In this document: piece by piece, positions 1-5,370 of the stretch
Layout of the letters: each line of letters starts with the position of its first letter
Numbering within the stretch: position 1 is the first letter of the stretch
Origin: Hyphomicrobiales bacterium
GTDB lineage: Bacteria > Pseudomonadota > Alphaproteobacteria > Rhizobiales > Aestuariivirgaceae
Direction: 5' to 3'
DNA length: 5,403 bases
Assembly: GCA_027031305.1 (NCBI GenBank)
Contig: JALVRJ010000167.1
Coordinates: forward strand, 1 to 5,403
The notes under the pieces: model-generated
Told to the model about the DNA's origin: nothing
What the model saw: only the letters and a program-made list of their open reading frames with translations
The model's database searches: none
Translations under genes and position numbers: made by a program

Positions 1-905
1 AGGTTGCGCAAGGTGTCCGGGGTGTCGACGAAGGTCGACAGATGGAAGGTTTTCGTCAGTTTCGAGGAGATGTAGGCGCCGAGGATGACGCCACCCACGG
101 TGGCGATGCCGAAGTTGATGGTGGCGCCGGTCCAGGTCATGAGATACTGGAAAGCGTCGCCGGTGGGGGCGATGAAGGTGAGCGCGGTCACCTGCGCCGG
201 CTCGAACTCGTCGGCGCCCATGTAGCCGGTGGCGAACCAGGCAAGCGTCACCAACAGTCCCAGCAGGATGCCGGCCAGGACATGCCGCCGGGAACGGCGG
301 AAGCTTGCATCCTTGAACGCGAACAGGGCCAGCGCGCCGGCAACGACGAGCATGACCACCACCCGCGTGGCGGGACCGGTGGCGCCGGTGAGGCCGCCGA
401 TGATGGTGGCGATGCCCTGGTCGGGCAGGCCGAAGCCCTTGAGGTCGATGACCAGAAGGTCGCCGAGCCATTTCTGTGGATAATAAAGAATGCCGCGCAT
501 GGTCATGTATCCGGCCCAGCCGATGAAGAACAGGACCATGAGCGCCTTGAGGTCGCCATTGCCCACGCGCATGAGGTTGCGCCCGGGGCAGCCGCCACCG
601 AGGACCATGCCGAAGCCGAAGACGAGGCCGCCGATGACCAGGCCGGAAAGTGACAGGGAGGGGCGCAGGTAGATGGAATTGTCCAGGGCGACATAGCCGG
701 CAGTGTCAAGCAGCTGGGCGCCAAGGATGGAAATGGCCATGGCCAGCAGCCAGGCACGCATTCGCCGCCAGTCGGAAAACGAAACAATGTCGGAAACCGC
801 GCCCATGGCGCAGAAATTGGTGCGGTGCACCACAAAGCCCAGCGCGATGCCGATTGCAAGGCCCCAAAACCCCATCTGGGTGCTGATAGACAAGTCCTCG
901 ATCAT
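1..905 (-). CDS. YeeE/YedE-family (TsuA-like) sulfur-compound transporter, 3' end cut by window
   Basis: The reading frame opens at ATG 905-903 behind GGGGGAGGA (909-917) and stays open for 301 codons to the left edge, so the C-terminus is missing. The protein is very hydrophobic, with clear membrane spans near residues 11-27, 51-69, 86-105, 119-135, 180-197, 208-228 and 257-281. Two family signatures are visible: HRTNFCAMGAVSD (Cys32) and GGGCPGRNLMRVGNGDLKAL (Cys106). In the Sulf_transp (YeeE/YedE) family such intramembrane cysteines relay thiosulfate across the inner membrane; TsuA of Spirochaeta uses three. The third, in the second half, would lie beyond the window. Substrate is inferred: thiosulfate is most likely, but other YeeE relatives serve selenium or other sulfur species. 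The gene is divergent from the ArsR regulator, which suggests it is that regulator's target. Confidence 0.9.
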   Translation of the reverse strand, partial: MIEDLSISTQMGFWGLAIGIALGFVVHRTNFCAMGAVSDIVSFSDWRRMRAWLLAMAISILGAQLLDTAGYVALDNSIYLRPSLSLSGLVIGGLVFGFGMVLGGGCPGRNLMRVGNGDLKALMVLFFIGWAGYMTMRGILYYPQKWLGDLLVIDLKGFGLPDQGIATIIGGLTGATGPATRVVVMLVVAGALALFAFKDASFRRSRRHVLAGILLGLLVTLAWFATGYMGADEFEPAQVTALTFIAPTGDAFQYLMTWTGATINFGIATVGGVILGAYISSKLTKTFHLSTFVDTPDTLRN

Positions 906-1164
906 CAGTCCTCCCCCATGCGTCGGCGAATGCGCCTTGTAATGCTGGCGCGTTTCGCCCGTTTCTTCCTTCTTGTTATGTCATGTCCCGGCCTGGACGT
1001 CGCAAGGCCACAGGGTCCGGCCATACGCCTTCCATCAACCGGATCGCACCGCCAGATGGCGGACGGCGTCTTTATGCCCCCTGCGTCGACCGGGTTCAAT
1101 AGGGCTCGCCGAAGGGTGAAAGAACTTGGCGGAGTTGCGCGTCGAAGCCCGTTTACGTCTTGCG
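906..1164. other. Divergent intergenic region without a convincing gene
   Basis: No frame here has a believable protein. A minus-strand open frame from 1183 ends in TGA sharing one base with the transporter ATG, but its product is arginine-rich and unlike any family I know. The stretch contains a compact perfect hairpin, CCGCC-AGAT-GGCGG (1049-1062), and the weak promoter candidate at 975-1005. It probably serves as the leader or promoter region of the transporter gene. Confidence 0.5.
975..1005 (-). promoter_or_regulatory. Weak candidate promoter for the YeeE-family transporter
   Basis: On the minus strand TTGCGA (1005-1000) and CATAAC (980-975) each match the sigma70 -35 and -10 consensus at four of six positions, but the 19-base spacer is long. 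It would give a leader of about 65 bases. The alternative is a start near the 1165-1178 dyad with a leader of about 260 bases. Read by eye only. Confidence 0.22.
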
Positions 1165-1180
1165 CATATTTGAATATGAA
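1152..1180 (+). promoter_or_regulatory. Candidate promoter of the ArsR-family regulator
   Basis: TTTACG (1152-1157) and TATGAA (1175-1180) are separated by exactly 17 bases and each match four of six sigma70 consensus positions. Transcription would start near 1187, leaving a leader of about 60 bases before the ATG at 1246. The -10 hexamer overlaps the dyad at 1165-1178, so a repressor bound there would block polymerase. This fits negative autoregulation. Confidence 0.45.
1165..1178. promoter_or_regulatory. AT-rich perfect dyad, likely operator of the BigR/SqrR-like repressor
   Basis: CATATT-TG-AATATG is a perfect 6-base inverted repeat with a 2-base centre, standing out as an AT island in GC-rich DNA. 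BigR-type repressors bind AT-rich palindromes in their own promoters, and SqrR sites carry ATTC/GAAT half-sites. The minus-strand reading here includes ATTC and the plus-strand reading GAAT. Its position over the candidate -10 element and 68 bases before the regulator ATG supports an operator role. Binding by this particular regulator is inferred. Confidence 0.6.
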
Positions 1181-1245
1181 CATAAAAGGGGAGAGCGTGA
1201 GAAAAGGTGTCGGCCGACGCCGGAACAGGGGGTGCGGAGATACCC

Positions 1246-1605
1246 ATGAGCGACATGGACATCAGCAAACTGCAAGACAACGCCACGCGTGCCAGCACGC
1301 TGCTCAAGACCATGGCCAACGAATGGCGGCTGTTGATCTTGTGTCACCTGGCCGAGAAGGAACGCTCGGTGAGCGAGCTTGAGAGGCTGATTGGCCTGAA
1401 CCAGTCGGCGCTGTCACAGCACCTGGCCATCCTGCGGCGTGAAAACCTTGTGAAAACGCGACGCGAAGCGCAGTCCATCTTCTATTCCCTCGCCTCGGAC
1501 GAGGCGGCGCAGATCATGGGCACGCTCTACAACCTGTATTGCACCACGCCGGAGCTGGCCGCGCGGGTGCAGGAAAATTCCGCCTCGCAGGCGCGGGAAG
1601 GCTGA
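1246..1605 (+). CDS. ArsR-family transcriptional repressor, BigR/SqrR/HlyU-like persulfide sensor
   Basis: This 119-residue winged helix-turn-helix protein shows ArsR features: a helix with LLKTMANEWRLLILCHL (residues 19-35), helix-turn-helix SVSELERLIGLNQSALSQHL (41-60), and a wing around KTRREAQSIFYSL (70-82). Cys33 lies at the end of alpha2 and Cys99 in LYNLYC of the last helix, a spacing of 66. This equals that of the disulfide- or tetrasulfide-forming pairs of SqrR (41/107), BigR (42/108) and HlyU (38/104). I see no metal-binding ArsR motif such as ELCVCDL. It therefore probably represses sulfur-detoxification or transport genes and is released by persulfides. The start ATG 1246 is chosen for GGAG (1236-1239) with six-base spacing; an in-frame GTG at 1207 has a poorer context. 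It is divergent from the transporter and convergent with the LysM gene. Confidence 0.88.
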   Translation: MSDMDISKLQDNATRASTLLKTMANEWRLLILCHLAEKERSVSELERLIGLNQSALSQHLAILRRENLVKTRREAQSIFYSLASDEAAQIMGTLYNLYCTTPELAARVQENSASQAREG

Positions 1606-1771
1606 CCGCCCATCGCGACCCGCGCCCCGCAAGCGGGACAATCCTTCAAACCATGCCGCGAGGAAACGTGCCGTCGGCGAAGGTGGCACGTCTCCATTCC
1701 GTCCCCTGCCCTGCCTCGGAACATGACGTCGGCGTCGCGCCCACCGCGGCGAGGAGGGGTTGTTCACGTGA
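1606..1771. other. Convergent intergenic region
   Basis: This gap separates the 3' ends of the plus-strand regulator and the minus-strand LysM gene. No coding frame is credible. It holds two small hairpins: CCCG-CAAG-CGGG at 1626-1637, about 20 bases after the regulator stop, and the larger ACGTGCC/GGCACGT pair at 1666-1691. Neither is followed by a strong T run. Confidence 0.5.
1666..1691. terminator. Possible bidirectional terminator hairpin between convergent genes
   Basis: ACGTGCC (1666-1672) and GGCACGT (1685-1691) form a perfect 7-base stem around a 12-base loop. On the minus strand it is followed by TTTCCT, on the plus strand by CTCC, so it is not a textbook intrinsic terminator. Its place between two converging genes makes termination the most natural role. 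Confidence 0.3.
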
Positions 1772-3376
1772 TCAGCGCGCGGGAGTGGACGCGGTGCCCG
1801 TGAGCACGGGCAGAACGGATTTCTGTTTCTTGTCGGGCGGTCCCGCAGCGGCCTTGCGGGCCGATGTGAAATTCATCGTCTTGACCGGCCTCACCCGCCT
1901 CTCCCTTTCCTCCGGAGGCGAGACACTGGCGGAGGCGGGCAAGGTAATGATCCTGGAAGCGTCCTTCACGGGCTCCGCACGGGGCGCATTCTTGGCCGGT
2001 GGGGTCTTGTCGCCGCCGGTGCGGGCGTCGGCGGCCTTGCGCGTTCTGGCGCCGGTGGCGCGCCGCGTTCTTCCCTGCCGAGCCTTCTTGCGCAGTCGCG
2101 CGCGTTGGCGCGTTTTCAAGCGTGGAATGACGATGCGGGTGCCGGGCTTGAGCTTGCGGGCGCTGATGCGGCCGCGGTTGGCCCGCAAGATGAGCGGATA
2201 GGCCAGCATGTCGCCATAAGCGGCGTAGGCGATTTCGCCCAGCGTGTCACCACGACGCACGATGGTGTAGATCTTGCCGTTCTGGCGGAAAAAACGCCCT
2301 TTCGGCTTCGGCAAGTCGTCGTCGCGTCTCTTCACCCCACCGGTGCGGGCGGCCCCGGCCGTGTCCACGGCCTCCTCGCGCAATTGGTTGAAATAGGCAC
2401 GCTCGCCGGAATCCATCGGCACCTCGGCGGCATCCATGGACGCCATGACGCTGGCCAACAGGCGTCCCACGTCGACCCTGCCGGTGGCATCACGCAAAAT
2501 GGCCGGGATATTCTCCTCGCCGGCGCTCTCCAGCGCCTCGGCGACGATGGCGCCGATTTCCGCCTGGCTCTTGCCCCGCGCCAGGGCGGCACCTACGAGA
2601 TCGGCCAGGGTGGCGCGCAGCCTTTCGGCGCCCGTCTCGGTAGCTTCCACGGGGCCTTCCTCGGCCATTGTCTGCATGGCGCCGAGGGCGGCCACGACCT
2701 GTTCGGTCAACTGGCGCAACTCGGAAGCACCAGCGCCGGCGTCAGCCACTTTCGTTCCGGGGGGTTCCGCGCTTGTCCGGGCACCTGTCGCGGCCGGTGG
2801 CTTCACGGACGTCCGGCGGGCGCGATCAAGGGTCTTTATCAGCTCCTCCACCTGTCCATCGGCACTGGCATCGGCATCGCCGCCGCGCTTCGTCAATTCC
2901 GTCGTGCCAACCGTGGAAGGCTCGCTGACGGTGGACGTGCGCGCCGTCGGCCGGGAAGCGACGTTGCGTGACGCGCCGGAGGCACCATTTCGCGCAACGA
3001 CGGCATTGTCGCCGACGGTGGGCGCGGGCATGGCGATGCTCATGCCGGGATTGGCCGCGGCACGGGGAGCGTCCTCCTGTTGCATGGCCAACCACAGGGC
3101 GGCGAGGCCGCCGCCCGCCATGGCGGAGAGCACGAACACGCCTAGCATGAGTGCATAACTCATGCCGCCGTCGCGCCGGGTTTTCGTGATACCGGCGGCG
3201 GACGATCTCGCATCCTCCCGGACCGTGGAAGCGCCGGTCTCGGCAACGTGCCGGGCAGTGGCGGCGGAATCGCGGGCGCTCTTGCCGGCAGGGCGGACGC
3301 CAGTCGGCAAGGGCCGATCCTCTCCGAGATCCATGAACGGCCCGACGGCGGCCTTCTTGCCATCCTTGTCCTGCAT
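1772..3376 (-). CDS. Membrane-anchored LysM protein with helical domain and basic C-terminal tail
   Basis: This 534-residue protein has a polar N-terminal region (1-70), one membrane span (about 73-98) preceded by KTRRDGG, a long low-complexity Ala/Thr/Gly/Ser linker, a helical region (about 219-330), one LysM domain (about 369-418: YTIVRRGDTLGEIAYAAYG ... ANRGRI ... LKPGTRIVIP) and a basic, Pro/Ala-rich tail (419-534). Positive charge before the span predicts a cytoplasmic N-terminus, with LysM and tail in the periplasm. LysM binds the glycan of peptidoglycan. The helical region plus LysM resembles the upstream LysM protein, so the two look like paralogues. It contains no cysteine. Start ATG 3376 follows GGGAGAGG (3381-3388); the frame is open 75 codons further upstream to TTG 3601, but that extension uses rarer codons and has weaker start sites. 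It is last in the minus-strand gene series. Function unknown; a cell-wall-linked scaffold is inference. Confidence 0.85.
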   Translation of the reverse strand: MQDKDGKKAAVGPFMDLGEDRPLPTGVRPAGKSARDSAATARHVAETGASTVREDARSSAAGITKTRRDGGMSYALMLGVFVLSAMAGGGLAALWLAMQQEDAPRAAANPGMSIAMPAPTVGDNAVVARNGASGASRNVASRPTARTSTVSEPSTVGTTELTKRGGDADASADGQVEELIKTLDRARRTSVKPPAATGARTSAEPPGTKVADAGAGASELRQLTEQVVAALGAMQTMAEEGPVEATETGAERLRATLADLVGAALARGKSQAEIGAIVAEALESAGEENIPAILRDATGRVDVGRLLASVMASMDAAEVPMDSGERAYFNQLREEAVDTAGAARTGGVKRRDDDLPKPKGRFFRQNGKIYTIVRRGDTLGEIAYAAYGDMLAYPLILRANRGRISARKLKPGTRIVIPRLKTRQRARLRKKARQGRTRRATGARTRKAADARTGGDKTPPAKNAPRAEPVKDASRIITLPASASVSPPEERERRVRPVKTMNFTSARKAAAGPPDKKQKSVLPVLTGTASTPAR

Positions 3377-3607
3377 GACGCCTCTCCCTCGCGAAAGGCC
3401 CGCCCCGCCTCCGCCAAGGGAACGGGGCCTTGCGGGCGTTGTCGTTCCATTGCCAGCCTTGCCGCGGGTTGTGGCGGCATGGTGGCGTGCCAGCGGCTTT
3501 TTCTCGCCGTTTTCGCCGCCCGCAGACCTGTTTGGCATCCGTGGTTCACGCATTCCCGCTTGCCCTTTTCCTTTCTCTCCCCCTCCCGCCACATCCACCA
3601 AAGCGGC
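3377..3607. other. Spacer between the two LysM genes
   Basis: This 231-base gap is long for an operon. The frame of the downstream LysM gene stays open across it, giving a Gly/Arg-rich sequence without recognisable domain, with a possible ATG at 3553. A 7-base inverted repeat, AAGGCCC (3395-3401) and GGGCCTT (3425-3431), lies just upstream of the ribosome binding site of the downstream LysM gene. No independent promoter was recognised by eye. Confidence 0.4.
3395..3431. repeat. Intercistronic inverted repeat before the downstream LysM gene
   Basis: AAGGCCC and GGGCCTT are perfect 7-base arms around a 23-base GC-rich loop. In the minus-strand transcript the hairpin ends 18 bases before the ATG at 3376 and a few bases before its Shine-Dalgarno sequence. 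It could affect translation or protect a processed end. Hairpins of this size are common in GC-rich DNA, so chance is a real alternative. Confidence 0.3.
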
Positions 3608-4420
3608 TCAGGGCAATCGCAATCTGATGCCGGCGGGCACCAGGTCGGGATTGTCAAGCTTGTCCCTGTTTGCCTCGTAGATCTTGCGCCAGGCGCCCAC
3701 CTGGCCGTAATGGCGCAGAGCGATGGTGCCCAGAGTATCCCCGGGCTGCACCACCACGACCCTGGCACCATCCTCGTCCGTTACCGGCGCGCGCCCAACG
3801 GCGCCCGTTCCCGGCGTGACAGCGGTGCTGGTGGCGTTCCCTTCCGTTTGCAACATGCGCGCATAGGGATCGTCCTCCACGGCCTTCATGGCGGCCTTCC
3901 TGACCAGCGCCTGAAGCAGGCGGCGCAGCTCCACCTTGCCGCCGGCCTGGGCGATGAGCGCATCGAGGGTGGCGTCGTCCTGCCCGGCCAGGGCTTCCTC
4001 GATGAGCGCCAGGATGTCCTCGGAGCTCTTGCCCTGTTGCGTGGCCTTCTCGACCAGCGAGCTCAATGCCTCCATGAGCTGCTGGTAGCCTCCGGCGGCG
4101 TTCTTGGCGTCGCCTTCATCCTTCTTGCCACTGGCGATGGCGTCCAAGGACTTCAATACCTGGTCGGTCAACGCCTTCAGGTCGGCCTCGTCCGGCTTCC
4201 GGGCCGGCGTAGCCGCCGCCTCGGCTTGCAGCTGGGCCGCCGCGGCGGACTGAATGGCCGATTGCAGTTGCGATTGCAGATCATCCGGGCCGTCCTGCCT
4301 GGCCACGGCCGGCGCAGTGGCGAACAGCAAGCAGACAAGCCCGAGGGCCATCATTCCCCCCGCACGGGAGCCGCCGCGCAGGCTGGAGATGACGTCATTG
4401 AAAATAGCCAGTTTGCGCAT
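3608..4420 (-). CDS. Secreted LysM-domain protein, paralogue of the downstream LysM protein
   Basis: This 270-residue protein starts with a basic region and hydrophobic core (MMALGLVCLLFATAPAVA, residues 23-40) ending in an AVA cleavage site, so it is probably exported by Sec. The mature part is Gln/Ala-rich and likely coiled (45-70), then has a helical region (about 81-190), a Thr/Gly linker, and a C-terminal LysM domain (about 220-269: VVVVQPGDTLGTIALRHYG ... YEANRDKL ... LVPAGIRLRLP). The helical region aligns with residues 220-330 of the downstream protein: LKALTDQVLKSLDAI against LRQLTEQVVAALGAM, and QGKSSEDILALIEEAL against RGKSQAEIGAIVAEAL. The only cysteine (Cys30) is inside the signal peptide; GLVC is not a good lipobox. 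Start ATG 4420 is preferred because GGGGAGGA (4427-4434) is correctly spaced from it; ATG 4426 directly abuts that site. It follows the rhodanese gene by 38 bases, so it is probably cotranscribed. Role unknown beyond predicted peptidoglycan binding. Confidence 0.87.
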   Translation of the reverse strand: MRKLAIFNDVISSLRGGSRAGGMMALGLVCLLFATAPAVARQDGPDDLQSQLQSAIQSAAAAQLQAEAAATPARKPDEADLKALTDQVLKSLDAIASGKKDEGDAKNAAGGYQQLMEALSSLVEKATQQGKSSEDILALIEEALAGQDDATLDALIAQAGGKVELRRLLQALVRKAAMKAVEDDPYARMLQTEGNATSTAVTPGTGAVGRAPVTDEDGARVVVVQPGDTLGTIALRHYGQVGAWRKIYEANRDKLDNPDLVPAGIRLRLP

Positions 4421-4458
4421 GGCCATTCCTCCCCTTCCAATGGAGTCCTGGCCGCAGC

Positions 4459-5139
4459 CTACTTGCGCGCGGTGGCCGTGGCCGGCTTCACCACCGTCAG
4501 CCCCAGCAACTGCCAGTTTTGCATCCCTCCGCGATAATAGTGGAGTTTCTCCGGCGGATAGCCGGCAGCAATGAGGTTGCGGATGGCGCGTGGCGACTGT
4601 CCGCACCAGGGGCCATTGCAGAACAACAGAAGTTCGCGGGCGCCACCGAAGTCCCATGTGCCGTCCTCGAGCTTCCTGGCCCCGAGCACCATCAGGATGC
4701 GGTCGCGATAGGGGTTTTTCCTGTCGAACAGGGGGAAGGGAATGTTCACCGCGCCGGGGATGGTGCCCTTGCGGAACCACGCCGGAATGCGCGCATCCAC
4801 CAACACGCCCTTGCCGGGCTCGACCTTGTTCTTCAGGAAATCCAGCAGTTCCAGCTCGCCGACGAGGTGCACTCCCTTGGCCGGCACAAGAGGCTGGATG
4901 CAGAACGGCGGGCAGGCCCGCGAGGTCTTGGTGTAGCTATTGGTGAGCTTGTGGCGGGTGTCCTGGATGCGCTGGATGCGCACCGTCTTGCCGCCGATGG
5001 TGATGTCCACCCAAGGGGTGTCCGGGGTGATCTTCACCTTGACGTCCTTGCCGGCGGCGGAAGCCACCGCCCCTCCCATGGCAACCGCCACAACAACCGC
5101 CATGGCGGATGCGACAAACCTGAAACGCCTGACTAACAT
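4459..5139 (-). CDS. Exported rhodanese-like sulfurtransferase with CPPFC motif
   Basis: This 226-residue protein has a signal peptide (MLVRRFRFVA then a hydrophobic stretch to ASA, residues 1-28), a short beta-rich region (33-57, KVKITPDTPWVDITIGG), a CPPFC motif (Cys76, Cys80), then a rhodanese domain (about 92-217). Rhodanese marks are GVLVDARIPAWFRKGTIPGAVNIPF (two pieces, 111-120 and 121-135), LLLFCNGPWCGQSPRA (171-185) with predicted catalytic Cys174, and YYRGGMQNWQLLG (201-213). Rhodaneses move sulfane sulfur through a cysteine persulfide; the signal peptide places this in the periplasm. The active loop C-N-G-P-W-C-G-Q-S is longer than the usual C-x4-R-S/T loop and carries a second cysteine (Cys179). 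Start ATG 5139 has GGGAGAG (5146-5152) six bases upstream and begins the signal peptide directly; the frame is open to 5280 but that extension would bury the signal. First gene of the minus-strand series. Confidence 0.9.
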   Translation of the reverse strand: MLVRRFRFVASAMAVVVAVAMGGAVASAAGKDVKVKITPDTPWVDITIGGKTVRIQRIQDTRHKLTNSYTKTSRACPPFCIQPLVPAKGVHLVGELELLDFLKNKVEPGKGVLVDARIPAWFRKGTIPGAVNIPFPLFDRKNPYRDRILMVLGARKLEDGTWDFGGARELLLFCNGPWCGQSPRAIRNLIAAGYPPEKLHYYRGGMQNWQLLGLTVVKPATATARK

Positions 5140-5289
5140 GGCTGACTCTCCCATCACATGCCCCCAGCCATGACCCCGAGCCCCTTCCCGCGCTTGCGCC
5201 CATCGGGACCGTTGCCAAGGGAAGGCGCCCACACGAAAAATGCACAGGCACGACTGGCCTGACCGGTCGGACCCATTCATTTTTCACCT
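5140..5289 (-). promoter_or_regulatory. Possible structured 5' leader of the rhodanese-LysM genes
   Basis: If transcription starts near 5289, about 150 bases precede the rhodanese ATG. The distal third is rich in dyads: GAAAAATG (5235-5242) pairs perfectly with CATTTTTC (5278-5285), and nested inside are CAGGC/GCCTG (5245-5249 and 5257-5261) and the palindrome GACCGGTC (5261-5268). I recognise no known riboswitch class. It may be an RNA element, a protein-binding site, or chance. Confidence 0.35.
5235..5285. repeat. 8-base inverted repeat with nested hairpin
   Basis: The arms GAAAAATG and CATTTTTC are exact reverse complements separated by 35 bases, and AT-rich in an otherwise GC-rich setting. 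The smaller CAGGC/GCCTG stem with a 7-base loop lies between them. The arrangement lies downstream of the predicted start of the minus-strand transcript. Confidence 0.45.
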
Positions 5290-5295
5290 GTCCGG

Positions 5296-5324
5296 ATTAA
5301 ATAACAAATGTGGCGAAAAGTTAA
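5296..5324 (-). promoter_or_regulatory. Promoter of the rhodanese-LysM gene series
   Basis: On the minus strand TTAACT (5324-5319) and TTTAAT (5301-5296) are 17 bases apart, matching the sigma70 -35 at four and the -10 at five of six positions, within an AT-rich island. Transcription would start near 5289. The -35 element overlaps the left arm of the TTAACC/GGTTAA repeat, so regulator binding there could control it. Confidence 0.55.
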
Positions 5325-5347
5325 CCGCTTAGGCGGCAATTGGTTAA
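5321..5347. repeat. TTAACC-N15-GGTTAA inverted repeat, possible operator
   Basis: TTAACC (5321-5326) and GGTTAA (5342-5347) are perfect 6-base arms 15 bases apart, about two helical turns between centres. An inner hairpin, CCGC-TTAG-GCGG (5325-5336), overlaps the left arm by two bases. The dyad covers the -35 of the leftward promoter and both candidate elements of the rightward one. It is unlike the 1165-1178 dyad, so a different regulator is implied if it is a binding site. Confidence 0.4.
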
Positions 5348-5348
5348 T
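5321..5348 (+). promoter_or_regulatory. Candidate rightward promoter sharing the -35 region
   Basis: TTAACC (5321-5326) and GTTAAT (5343-5348) are 16 bases apart, each four of six to sigma70 consensus. A start near 5355 would leave a leader of about 15 bases that begins with the AGGAAGG ribosome binding site of the gene at 5371. Plausible but unproven. Confidence 0.3.
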
Positions 5349-5370
5349 CAGGGGTAGGAAGGCGCGTTTC

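Noticed and set aside
42..653. Plus-strand 203-codon open frame opposite the transporter
   Set aside because: The product is a Gly/Asp/Glu/Ala/His-rich antisense shadow; the opposite strand encodes a clear membrane protein with conserved cysteine motifs.
905..1183. Minus-strand 92-codon open frame ending with a one-base TGATG overlap with the transporter start
   Set aside because: The overlap looks like translational coupling, but the start codon lies at the edge of the dyad, no ribosome binding site is present, and the product is Arg-rich with no recognisable domain. Open frames of this size are expected by chance in GC-rich DNA.
2105..2971. Plus-strand open frame of 288 codons
   Set aside because: It is antisense to the larger LysM gene and has no family motifs or ribosome binding site.
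3608..4420. Lipoprotein reading of the smaller LysM protein through Cys30
   Set aside because: The residues before Cys30 are G-L-V, lacking the small residue expected at -1 of a lipobox, whereas AVA at residues 38-40 is a good signal peptidase I site.
3248..4537. Long plus-strand open frame of 429 codons
   Set aside because: It runs antisense to the LysM genes, whose frames have signal peptide, LysM domain and proper ribosome binding sites. The plus-strand product is a His/Gly/Leu/Arg-rich shadow typical of high-GC antisense frames.
5140..5280. N-terminal extension of the rhodanese to ATG 5280
   Set aside because: It would put 47 polar residues before an intact signal peptide and lies almost at the predicted transcription start with a poor ribosome binding site. 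ATG 5139 has a good one.
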